7,408 nt of DNA, taken from assembly GCA_947388575.1 (NCBI GenBank), contig CANDSI010000053.1, forward strand, positions 1 through 7,408. Direction: 5' to 3'. Shown piece after piece: positions 1 to 5,595 of the stretch (its first letter is position 1; the number at the start of each line of letters is the position of its first letter). This stretch comes from an uncultured Mycoplasma sp. Its GTDB lineage: Bacteria; Bacillota_I; Bacilli_A; RF39; UBA660. A model generated the notes under the pieces. That model worked only from the letters and a program-made list of their open reading frames with translations, searched no databases and was not told the DNA's origin. The position numbers were made by a program, and so were the translations under genes.

Positions 1-27
1 TGATATTATATATTAAGTGGTGATAGT

Positions 28-630
28 ATGGAAATTCTATTTAAAATAAATAATAAAGACATTCCAAAAATGAATACAACTTTATTACATACGTCAAAAA
101 ACAATTATAATGTTGATATGTTAGAATTTATCAACAATAATTGTGAAGTCATAATAAAAACAAGTAGAACGGATATTAATGATATTCCACTAAAAATACT
201 TGATAGCTATAATTGTTTAGAATTAGCAAAAAAAGACGAATTAACTAATACTGATGAAATAAAAATAAATATCTTAAAAAGTCTTTGTAGTGAAAAAGAA
301 GTAATCGTATTTTATGATATTTTAAATTATATAGATAATAAAATAAAAGATAAATTAATAAAAGAGTTAATAAAACAAGACAAAACAATAATAAACTATA
401 CCACTGAGATTGAAGAAACATTATATTTAGATTATTTAATAATAGTTCACGAAAACAAAGTTATAATGGAAGGTCAAACAAAAGAAGTGTTAAATGAAGA
501 AAAGATAATTAAGAAATTAGGTTTTAATATGCCCTTAATTACAGAATTATCAAGCGGTTTAAAATATTATGGTGTAGTAAATAAAAAATATTATGACATA
601 GAAAGTTTGGTGGAAGATTTATGGAAGTAG
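28..630 (+). CDS. Degenerate ABC ATPase related to EcfA1, no Walker A
   Basis: This 200-residue protein resembles the C-terminal two thirds of an energy-coupling-factor ATPase (EcfA1/CbiO), which normally powers vitamin uptake at the membrane and is about 280 residues long. I see no GxxGxGKS/T P-loop. The signature position reads LTNTD (residues 72-76) instead of LSGGQ. The Walker B-like strand VIVFYD (92-97) lacks the following catalytic Glu, and the H-loop position reads NYTTE. The tail (about 138-182, with KVIMEGQTKEVLNEE and LGFNMPLITEL) still follows the EcfA1 pattern of a GKIV.EGTP.EVF segment followed by LGL..P..TEL. The ATG at 28 follows a weak SD-like AAGTGGTGAT, and an in-frame TGA at 1-3 excludes a longer start. 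It overlaps the next gene by 10 nt. Since the frame is intact and coupled, I call it a pseudoenzyme rather than a pseudogene. Family assignment is by eye and moderately sure; function is unknown. Confidence 0.6.
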   Translation: MEILFKINNKDIPKMNTTLLHTSKNNYNVDMLEFINNNCEVIIKTSRTDINDIPLKILDSYNCLELAKKDELTNTDEIKINILKSLCSEKEVIVFYDILNYIDNKIKDKLIKELIKQDKTIINYTTEIEETLYLDYLIIVHENKVIMEGQTKEVLNEEKIIKKLGFNMPLITELSSGLKYYGVVNKKYYDIESLVEDLWK

Positions 631-1262
631 CAAATATTATAGAAAAAACAGAACCAAGCAAAATATATGGAATAATGGGTAATATTAATTTAACAACCAA
701 TAATAGTAATATAGGCATAGTTAAAGGTGGAATGTTTTCCAATACTACAAAAGATTTTTTAAATAGTCCTAAATCTTCAAATGCTTTAAAATTAGTAATG
801 CTTGATGATAGTATTTTAAATAAAAAAGGAACAGAACTATCAAATGGTGAGATTAAAGCAGTTTCTCTAGCCAAAGAATTAATTGCCAACAAAGAAATAA
901 TTGTTCTTGACTATTTTGAAAAAGAGTTAAACAATCGTGAAAAAGAAAATTATAAGCGCTTATTAAAAAAGCTTTCTCAAGATTTTAATAAAACAATAAT
1001 CATATACACTAATGATTTAACATTCTTATGGGATATATGTGAAGAAATAATATATGTGGATAACGATAATGTTATTAACACTTATCAAAAAAATGATTAT
1101 TTTAAATTAATTGAATTAGTAGATAAACCAATAATAAGTAATTTTATTGAAAAAATAAGAGCCAAAGGTATAAAAATAGAAGATTATAAGGATATAAAAG
1201 ATTTACTTAAGGCAATATATCGAATTAAGGAGAAAGAGCATAACAATGAGATATCTAATTAG
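621..1262 (+). CDS. Degenerate ABC ATPase related to EcfA2, no Walker A
   Basis: This 213-residue protein has an ABC ATPase core but no P-loop; the N-terminus reads IYGIMGNINLTTNN where the Walker A region would be expected. Traces of the fold remain. IGIVKGGMFSNTTKDFL (31-47) fits a shortened Q-loop region. LSNGE (73-77) is a near-intact ABC signature followed by a helix like the usual RVAIAG segment. IIVLD (93-97) is Walker B, but the residues after Asp are YF, so the catalytic Glu is gone. The H-loop His is replaced (IIIYTND). The C-terminus (about 175-205, KIRAKGIKIEDYKDIKDLL) fits the EcfA C-terminal domain. It overlaps the preceding gene by 10 nt and truA by 17 nt, so translation is probably coupled. 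It keeps the canonical ecfA2 place before truA, but ecfT is missing. It could be a regulatory or structural relic; ATP hydrolysis looks unlikely. Confidence 0.62.
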   Translation: MEVANIIEKTEPSKIYGIMGNINLTTNNSNIGIVKGGMFSNTTKDFLNSPKSSNALKLVMLDDSILNKKGTELSNGEIKAVSLAKELIANKEIIVLDYFEKELNNREKENYKRLLKKLSQDFNKTIIIYTNDLTFLWDICEEIIYVDNDNVINTYQKNDYFKLIELVDKPIISNFIEKIRAKGIKIEDYKDIKDLLKAIYRIKEKEHNNEISN

Positions 1263-1974
1263 TATCAAATATGATGGATCTAAATTTTATGGTTTTCAAA
1301 GATTAAATGACGAGCCAACTATTCAAAAAAAGTTAGAAGAAGCATTAACTATTATAAATAAATTGCCAGTAGAAATAAAAGGAGCAGGAAGAACCGATAG
1401 AGGAGTACATGCTCTTGATGCCAAAGCAAGTTTTAATTTAGATATTAATATAGATGAAGAACATTTAAAAATAGCATTAAATAGTTTAATAAAGCCATAC
1501 GTTTATATAACTAATGTAAAAAAAGTAAAAGAGGACTTTCATGCAAGGTTTAATGTTTCTAAAAAAGAGTATATTTACAAAATCAATATGGGAGAATATA
1601 ATCCATTAAAAGTTGAATATGAATTACAATTAAATAGAAAATTAGATATTAAAAAAATGCAAGAAGTATCAAAGCTTTTTATAGGAATACATAATTTTAA
1701 AAACTTTGTTTCAGGCGAAAGAGACAATTATGATTGTATAATATATAGTATTGATTTTGTAATAAAAGATGAATTATTAGAAATAAAATTTATTGGTAAA
1801 AGTTTTTATCGTTATATGGTAAGAAATCTAGTAGGAGCTATGTTAGATATTGAAAAAGGTAAAAATACTCTTGAAGACATAAAAGAAGCCTTAGAAAGAT
1901 ATGAGATAGAAAAAAGATTTAGTACTGCTTTACCAAATGGCTTATATTTAAATAAAATAGAATATGAAGAATAA
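1246..1974 (+). CDS. truA: tRNA pseudouridine(38-40) synthase TruA
   Basis: This cytosolic enzyme isomerises uridine to pseudouridine at positions 38-40 in the anticodon stem-loop of many tRNAs. The protein is 242 residues, the normal size for the family. The N-terminus (YLISIKYDGSKFYGFQRL) is the typical TruA first strand with the YDG..F.G.Q pattern. The catalytic motif GAGRTDRGVHA places the nucleophile at Asp51. Further family blocks are FHARF (about 100-104), the F...HNF.NF segment (about 145-153), and FYRYMVRNLVGAM (about 187-199). The start overlaps the upstream gene by 17 nt and is preceded by AAGGAG at 1227-1232, a rather long spacing of 13 nt. TruA normally follows ecfT in Firmicutes; here it follows the eroded ATPase pair directly. 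No intrinsic terminator is visible after the TAA, so some read-through into the following RNA gene is likely. Confidence 0.96.
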   Translation: MRYLISIKYDGSKFYGFQRLNDEPTIQKKLEEALTIINKLPVEIKGAGRTDRGVHALDAKASFNLDINIDEEHLKIALNSLIKPYVYITNVKKVKEDFHARFNVSKKEYIYKINMGEYNPLKVEYELQLNRKLDIKKMQEVSKLFIGIHNFKNFVSGERDNYDCIIYSIDFVIKDELLEIKFIGKSFYRYMVRNLVGAMLDIEKGKNTLEDIKEALERYEIEKRFSTALPNGLYLNKIEYEE

Positions 1975-2002
1975 ACCAAATGTAAAGCATATAATAGAGC
2001 AA

Positions 2003-2030
2003 TTGAAAATATAATATGATATGATATAAT
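2003..2030 (+). promoter_or_regulatory. Promoter for the OLE RNA-oapA unit
   Basis: The -35 element TTGAAA (2003-2008) and the -10 element TATAAT (2025-2030) are separated by 16 bp. A TG at 2022-2023 makes an extended -10. Transcription would start near 2037, just before the GGGTGGCAC stretch that I take as the 5' end of the structured RNA. It gives the RNA its own start even if truA transcripts read through. Confidence 0.7.
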
Positions 2031-2035
2031 AAATA

Positions 2036-2604
2036 TATAGGGTGGCACATTATTCTAGTCAATACAAATTACGAAGACGGGTTTAAAAGACCGTTAAAGG
2101 GCACATCTATGAAACTTCTGGTGCTTGCTTTTTACGCCCAGTTTAGGGTGAGTGCTGGGAGGAAGATTTCTTGGGCGACCATAATGGCATATGATAACCG
2201 ACCCAAGTTATCGTGGAGACCTATCTTTGTGGAAGAATAATCTTCTATGAACTAGGCTTGAACCTACTTGTGGCGAAGAGTTATGAGTAGTGTAGCTTGG
2301 CTTGAGTGATAAATGGGGATAAAAGAACAACAAATCTTGGCGTGTACATGTTAAAGAGGCGTATTGCTTTTTGAAACATTTATTGCAAAAGAGCATTAGT
2401 AATGGGGGTATTGTCGAGGAAAACTCCTAGAGTGCATATTAAAGTAAGATTGCAGTGTGTACTAAGTGGCAATCAGGTAATAAGAGAGGTAACTCCTTAT
2501 TTATTCTTTTAAATGGGAACAACCTATTTGGTAACGAATAGGCAAGAATAAGGGAAATCCAACCTGACCTAAGTCGCAAAGTTTATTATTTTAATCGCCA
2601 TTTT
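2036..2604 (+). ncRNA. ole: OLE RNA (ornate large extremophilic RNA)
   Basis: A stretch of about 560 nt with no plausible gene, less AT-rich than its surroundings, begins just after a promoter and ends about 20 nt before oapA. Size, position and neighbour match OLE RNA, which is recruited to the cell membrane by OapA. Visible structure: a possible closing helix 2041-2046/2597-2602 (4 Watson-Crick, 2 G-U pairs); ACGG/CCGT 2077-2080/2091-2094; GATAAC/GTTATC 2193-2198/2207-2212; a 7-bp hairpin 2230-2247; TAGG/CCTA 2253-2266; AGGA/TCCT 2417-2428; GATTGC/GCAATC 2448-2453/2469-2474; a GTAA-capped hairpin 2482-2498; and TATTCTT/AAGAATA 2502-2508/2544-2550 enclosing an 8-bp GTAA-capped hairpin 2523-2542. 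No terminator separates it from oapA, so the RNA is probably made within the mRNA and processed or co-transcribed. Ends are approximate. I could not match the Rfam consensus base by base; the call rests on context, length and structure. Confidence 0.78.
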
Positions 2605-2625
2605 CTAAATTTTTATATAATTAAA

Positions 2626-3228
2626 GTGAAAGAAAATATGAAAGATAAGAAGAATAAAGAAAAATACAATAAAAAAGCCAAAAAACAAAATAAAAATATA
2701 AGTTTAAAAGCTGATTATAAATGGATAGTAACAATAACTATAACTGCCTTTATAATTACTTTTTTCATGTCCATATTTTCTGAATCAGCTTTAAAAGACA
2801 TAAATTTACCAATGAGTATATTAATAGTTTTATTATTTATAGTATTAGGAATAATCTTTGATATGATAGGAATATCTGTAACCGTCGCTGATAAAAAGGT
2901 ATTTCATTCTATGGCCGCCAAAAAAGTAAGTGGTGCGCGAGTAGCATTAAAGTTAATAGAAAATAATTCTAAAGTATCAAGTTTTTGTAATGATGTTATA
3001 GGAGATATATGCGGTATTTTATCTGGAACAGCAGCAGGAACTATCGGTATACTTTTAGCCTCAAAATTAAAATTAAATATATTTACAGTAACGCTTGTTA
3101 TAACAAGTTTAATTGCAGCTTTAACAATTGGTGGAAAAGCTTTAGGAAAAAGTATAGCTATCAATCATTCTAATAACATATTATATAAGTTTGCAAGAGT
3201 AATAAAATTTTTTACAGGAGAAAGATAA
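2626..3228 (+). CDS. oapA: OLE-associated membrane protein OapA
   Basis: This 200-residue integral membrane protein has a very basic N-terminal tail (about 1-30, mostly Lys/Asn) and four hydrophobic segments: about 33-51, 62-84, 124-145 and 149-170. Conserved-looking blocks are FDMIGISVTVADKKVFHSMAAKK (78-100), KKVSGARVAL and CNDVIGDICGI (121-131). The last gives a D123xxxD127 pair at the edge of the third segment. This is the pattern of OapA-type proteins, sometimes annotated as CorB-like Mg/Co transporters, which bind OLE RNA and hold it at the membrane. The basic tail would suit RNA contact. The gene starts about 20 nt after the RNA and has no promoter of its own. Start choice is uncertain: GTG at 2626 gives 200 residues, ATG at 2638 gives 196, and neither has a clear SD. 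In other species the OLE-OapA complex is linked to Mg2+, alcohol and cold tolerance; a role here is by analogy. Confidence 0.83.
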   Translation: MKENMKDKKNKEKYNKKAKKQNKNISLKADYKWIVTITITAFIITFFMSIFSESALKDINLPMSILIVLLFIVLGIIFDMIGISVTVADKKVFHSMAAKKVSGARVALKLIENNSKVSSFCNDVIGDICGILSGTAAGTIGILLASKLKLNIFTVTLVITSLIAALTIGGKALGKSIAINHSNNILYKFARVIKFFTGER

Positions 3229-3243
3229 ATCTTCTGTTTTTTT
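3219..3243 (+). terminator. Weak intrinsic terminator after oapA
   Basis: A short stem straddles the oapA stop: AG+AAGA (3219-3220, 3222-3225) pairs with TCTT+CT (3230-3235) around a TAAA loop, with one bulged A at 3221. A run of seven T (3237-3243) follows. The stem is weak but the U-tract is strong and the next promoter starts directly after it. Confidence 0.45.
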
Positions 3244-3244
3244 A

Positions 3245-3274
3245 TTGTCAAACAAAGAAAATGTTTGTTATACT
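3245..3274 (+). promoter_or_regulatory. Promoter for the Ppx/GppA-like gene
   Basis: TTGTCA (3245-3250) and TATACT (3269-3274) are 18 bp apart, with TG at 3266-3267 forming an extended -10. Transcription would start near 3281, giving a very short leader that opens with the AAAGGAG ribosome binding site. This placement rules out the upstream ATG at 3261 as the start of the gene, because it lies inside the promoter. Confidence 0.6.
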
Positions 3275-3293
3275 TAGTTTAAAGGAGTATCAC

Positions 3294-4163
3294 ATGAAAA
3301 AGATAATAATAGAAGTAGGTTCAACAGTAACCAAAGTAGATTTGTTTAATGGCGAGACTTTAGAAAGAATGCCAGGTATAACAATCCATTTCAAAAAGAA
3401 TTATGATAAAGAAAAGAAATTAAGAGAAGAAGATATCAATTTATTAATAGAAAGAATAAATAAATTAAAAGATATAACTGATAATATTTATGTCTGTGGA
3501 ACAAGTATATTTAGAGTATTAAAAGAAGATGAATTAGAAAAATTTCTAACAGATTTTAAAAATAGAACAAATCTAGAATTCCATGTTATTAGTCAAGAGC
3601 AAGAAAATGAATTAACAGTAAAAGGAGTAACTAGACTAACAGATAAAAGATTAGGAGTTATGATAGGTGGTGGTGGTTCTACTGAAATTGCTATTTATGA
3701 TAATGGAATAATAGAAAGTACAAATAGTAGTATTGGTGTAATTGACATTATGGAAAAGTTTCCTGATTTAGCAAATGATATTGCCACAACCTCATTAGAA
3801 GAAGTTATGAATTATATTAGAGAAAACTTAAAATTACCTAAAAATAAAGCAGATATTTTAGTATTAGCAGGTGGCGGTCATAAATATTTTGCTTTAGAAT
3901 CAGGGATAACATATGAAAATAATACACTTTATGAAGATATAGATGCTCCTATAATGATGAGTATTGAAAGTAGAATTAAAGATACAAAACGATATTTTGA
4001 AAATATATCACTTGATGAAATAAGAAATAGAGTCGAAGATCCAAAATGGTGGTATGCGACTCGTGCTATGTGTGCATTTGCATTAGTAATCGCTGAAGAA
4101 ATAGAAGCAAAGTACATTGTTCCAACTGATATAGCAATGGCTTATGGGTTAATAAATGAGTAA
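3294..4163 (+). CDS. Ppx/GppA-family phosphatase (exopolyphosphatase-like)
   Basis: Proteins of this ASKHA-fold family hydrolyse terminal phosphates of polyphosphate or convert pppGpp to ppGpp. From the ATG at 3294 the protein has 289 residues, with an AAAGGAG SD at 3281-3287. Nucleotide/phosphate-binding motifs are visible in order: IEVGSTVTKVDLF (6-18, phosphate 1), CGTSIFR (68-74, the family's ATSAxR block), ISQEQENEL (99-107, holding the acidic residues expected at the catalytic Glu), IGGGGSTEIAIYDNG (124-138, phosphate 2) and LAGGGHKYFA (191-200, adenosine-type motif). The end, VPTDIAMAYGLINE, replaces the usual S..GLREG motif. There is no C-terminal HD-type extension, so it is a short, two-domain form. 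Its motifs differ from classical Ppx (EVGS for DIGS), so the exact substrate is uncertain. It has its own promoter and overlaps the next gene. Confidence 0.82.
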   Translation: MKKIIIEVGSTVTKVDLFNGETLERMPGITIHFKKNYDKEKKLREEDINLLIERINKLKDITDNIYVCGTSIFRVLKEDELEKFLTDFKNRTNLEFHVISQEQENELTVKGVTRLTDKRLGVMIGGGGSTEIAIYDNGIIESTNSSIGVIDIMEKFPDLANDIATTSLEEVMNYIRENLKLPKNKADILVLAGGGHKYFALESGITYENNTLYEDIDAPIMMSIESRIKDTKRYFENISLDEIRNRVEDPKWWYATRAMCAFALVIAEEIEAKYIVPTDIAMAYGLINE

Positions 4164-4470
4164 TTCTGAATTAAGTTTAATTAATATTGAAGAAGCTTAT
4201 TATAATATGGCGCATATATTAAATACAAGTGATAAAGTAGATGAAATAATAGATGCCATTAATAAAGCTTTAAGATCCCTATTAAACTCAATATTTAATG
4301 GAATACCAGCAAATAATTACATGCCTTATAATATAATACTAATAGCAAGTGCATTTATTAAAAGAAATGAAGAAAAATATTGTTATATTGAATCTTTTTG
4401 TAATTTAAAAACTCTTTTAAAAGTTATAAATTCTCACCGAAACAAAGAAGAAATATCTTCAAAAAGATAA
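4156..4470 (+). CDS. Unknown small protein coupled to the Ppx-like gene
   Basis: I do not recognise this 104-residue protein. It looks soluble and mostly helical, with an acidic N-terminal half (NIEEAYYNMAHIL..., DKVDEIIDAINKAL), a central moderately hydrophobic stretch (PYNIILIASAFI, about 57-68) too short and interrupted for a confident membrane span, and a basic C-terminus (NSHRNKEEISSKR). It has two Cys (about 76 and 82) and no signal peptide. Its ATG lies inside the last codons of the Ppx-like gene (ATGAGTAA, 8-nt overlap) and there is no good SD, so it is probably translated by coupling and made in proportion to that protein. A terminator follows at once. Codon use matches its neighbours. 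A helper or regulator of the Ppx-like protein is possible but unproven. Confidence 0.7.
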   Translation: MSNSELSLINIEEAYYNMAHILNTSDKVDEIIDAINKALRSLLNSIFNGIPANNYMPYNIILIASAFIKRNEEKYCYIESFCNLKTLLKVINSHRNKEEISSKR

Positions 4471-4479
4471 AAAACTGCT

Positions 4480-4515
4480 AAAAATGATGTAAATTATGAA
4501 AAAACATCATTTTTT
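4480..4515 (+). terminator. Intrinsic terminator before rplM
   Basis: ATGATGT (4484-4490) pairs with ACATCAT (4504-4510) around a 13-nt A-rich loop. Flanking A (4480-4483) and T (4510-4515) runs extend the stem and supply the U-tract. The A-run upstream means it may also work on the opposite strand. It ends the Ppx-like unit two bases before the rplM -35 element. Confidence 0.75.
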
Positions 4516-4517
4516 AT

Positions 4518-4546
4518 TTGACAAAACCATATAATTTACATATAAT
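4518..4546 (+). promoter_or_regulatory. Consensus promoter for rplM-rpsI
   Basis: A perfect TTGACA (4518-4523) and TATAAT (4541-4546) stand 17 bp apart, as expected for a highly expressed ribosomal protein operon. Transcription would start near 4553. This also shows that the in-frame TTG at 4518 is promoter sequence, not a start codon for L13. Confidence 0.9.
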
Positions 4547-4552
4547 TTTAAA

Positions 4553-4628
4553 TGGTACATTTTATTTGTTGGAACTACCAAACTGTGGGAAGGTTGAAGT
4601 AGCGAAAACTAATGAAAGGAATAAATTT
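4553..4628 (+). promoter_or_regulatory. rplM 5' leader, candidate L13 autoregulatory element
   Basis: A leader of about 75 nt lies between the predicted start site and the rplM ATG. An L13-responsive leader is known upstream of rplM in Bacillus and relatives. Here I see two competing short pairings: TTGG/CCAA (4569-4572/4578-4581) and CTAC/GTAG (4575-4578/4599-4602). These come before the SD GAAAGGA (4614-4620). This suggests an alternative fold that could tune translation, but I cannot match the Rfam L13 leader model by eye. Position and family knowledge carry the call. Confidence 0.4.
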
Positions 4629-5060
4629 ATGAAGACATTCATGCAAACAAAAGAAAACATTGAACGCAAATGGTATGTTATAGACGCTGAAGGACAAACT
4701 TTAGGACGTCTAGCAACAAAAGCTGCTACTATTCTTAGAGGAAAGCACAAAGTAACATATACTCCTCATGTAGACTGTGGAGATTATGTAATTGTAATTA
4801 ACGCATCAAAAATCAATTTAACTGGAAACAAACTAGAAGACAAGATGTATTACAATCACTCTGGTTATCCAGGAGGATTAAGAGAAAGAAACGCAAAAAC
4901 AATGGTTGAGAAATATCCAGAAGAAATGTTAGAAAGAGCTATTAAAGGTATGCTTCCACACAATTCACTTGGAAGAAGCATGGGTAAGAAATTATTCGTT
5001 TATGCTGGTGCTGAACATAAGCATGAAGCACAAAAGCCTGAAAGCTTAAAAATTGATTAG
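4629..5060 (+). CDS. rplM: Large-subunit ribosomal protein L13
   Basis: L13 (uL13) is an early assembly protein of the 50S subunit that binds 23S rRNA. From the ATG at 4629 it has 143 residues, the normal size. Typical blocks are present: [19 protein letters not shown] near the start, [25 protein letters not shown], the [13 protein letters not shown] loop, and the MLPHNSLGR motif followed by [18 protein letters not shown] at the end. The SD GAAAGGA ends 8 nt before the start. A frame upstream to 4518 would add 37 residues, but that DNA is the promoter and leader, so it is not coding. It is the first gene of the rplM-rpsI pair, with rpsI starting 11 nt after its TAG. Confidence 0.97.
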   Translation: MKTFMQTKENIERKWYVIDAEGQTLGRLATKAATILRGKHKVTYTPHVDCGDYVIVINASKINLTGNKLEDKMYYNHSGYPGGLRERNAKTMVEKYPEEMLERAIKGMLPHNSLGRSMGKKLFVYAGAEHKHEAQKPESLKID

Positions 5061-5071
5061 GAGGTTTATTA

Positions 5072-5488
5072 ATGGCTAAACAAGTATGGACTGCAACAGG
5101 TCGTCGTAAAAGAAGTTCTGCATCTGTTAGAATTACAGGTGGAACTGGAAATATTATTGTAAATGGTGTAGATGTTAATGAATATTTCCCAAATCAAATT
5201 TTAGTAATGGATTTAAAACAACCATTAACAGTAACAGATAATGTTAATCGTTTCGATATTGAAGTATCAGTAAAAGGTGGCGGATATTCAGGTCAAGCTG
5301 GAGCTATTCGTTTAGGTATAGCAAGAGCTTTATTAGAATTTGATGCTAATACTGATCAAACAAGAGAAGATTCATATCGTAAAATCTTAAAAACAAAAGG
5401 TTTCTTAACTAGAGACGCAAGAGTTAAAGAACGTAAGAAATACGGACTTAAAAAAGCTCGTCGTGCTCCACAATTCTCAAAACGTTAA
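5072..5488 (+). CDS. rpsI: Small-subunit ribosomal protein S9
   Basis: S9 (uS9) sits in the head of the 30S subunit; its C-terminal tail reaches the P-site tRNA anticodon loop. The protein is 138 residues, slightly longer than the common 130. Family blocks: [15 protein letters not shown] at the N-terminus, the N.Y FPN block, [23 protein letters not shown] in the middle, and [27 protein letters not shown] at the end, with the invariant SKR terminus intact. The SD TAGGAGG (5058-5064) begins on the rplM stop codon, tying the two genes in one operon. A strong terminator follows 15 nt after the TAA. Confidence 0.98.
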   Translation: MAKQVWTATGRRKRSSASVRITGGTGNIIVNGVDVNEYFPNQILVMDLKQPLTVTDNVNRFDIEVSVKGGGYSGQAGAIRLGIARALLEFDANTDQTREDSYRKILKTKGFLTRDARVKERKKYGLKKARRAPQFSKR

Positions 5489-5502
5489 TATGTTTTCAAA
5501 AC

Positions 5503-5527
5503 AAGGCTTGGTTTTCCAAGTCTTTTT
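5503..5527 (+). terminator. Intrinsic terminator of rplM-rpsI
   Basis: AAGGCTTGG (5503-5511) pairs with CCAAGTCTT (5516-5524), nine base pairs with one G-U, around a TTTT loop, followed by T to 5527. It is the most GC-rich and most convincing terminator in the window. Confidence 0.92.
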
Positions 5528-5539
5528 GCATATTTAAAT

Positions 5540-5568
5540 TTGACAAACAAATAAATAAATGCTAAAAT
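5540..5568 (+). promoter_or_regulatory. Promoter for the 197-residue unknown gene
   Basis: TTGACA (5540-5545) and TAAAAT (5563-5568) are 17 bp apart, with TGC just before the -10 giving an extended -10. Transcription would start near 5575, leaving a leader of about 20 nt with the SD AAGGGGGA (5583-5590). Confidence 0.85.
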
Positions 5569-5595
5569 AACTCAATATAAAAAAGGGGGATTTTT

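Noticed and set aside
539..892. 117-codon minus-strand frame with hydrophobic stretches
   Set aside because: It is antisense to the two ATPase-like genes; the hydrophobic runs come from complementing A-rich codons.
2208..2396. 62-codon minus-strand frame inside the RNA region
   Set aside because: Its composition (FFYPHLSLKPSY, Cys- and Ser-rich) looks random, it has no ribosome binding site, and it lies within the structured RNA.
2400..2600. GAGGAAAACTCC resembles the conserved GAGGAAAG element of RNase P RNA
   Set aside because: It forms a simple local hairpin in the middle of the region, and the other RNase P conserved regions are not visible. The neighbouring OapA-type gene points to OLE RNA.
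2036..2604. tmRNA, group II intron, or ROOL/GOLLD RNA
   Set aside because: There is no tRNA-like 3' end with CCA or tag reading frame, no intron domain V or reverse transcriptase, and no phage or tRNA context. The adjacent membrane protein fits OLE best.
2616..2621. TATAAT just before oapA as a separate promoter
   Set aside because: There is no -35 element at the right distance, and transcription would begin inside the start codon region.
3261..3293. Earlier ATG for the Ppx/GppA-like gene
   Set aside because: It lies between the -35 and -10 elements, and AAAGGAG correctly precedes the ATG at 3294.
4518..4628. N-terminal extension of L13 from TTG at 4518
   Set aside because: TTGACA and TATAAT here form the promoter. 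The ATG at 4629 has an SD and gives the standard L13 length.
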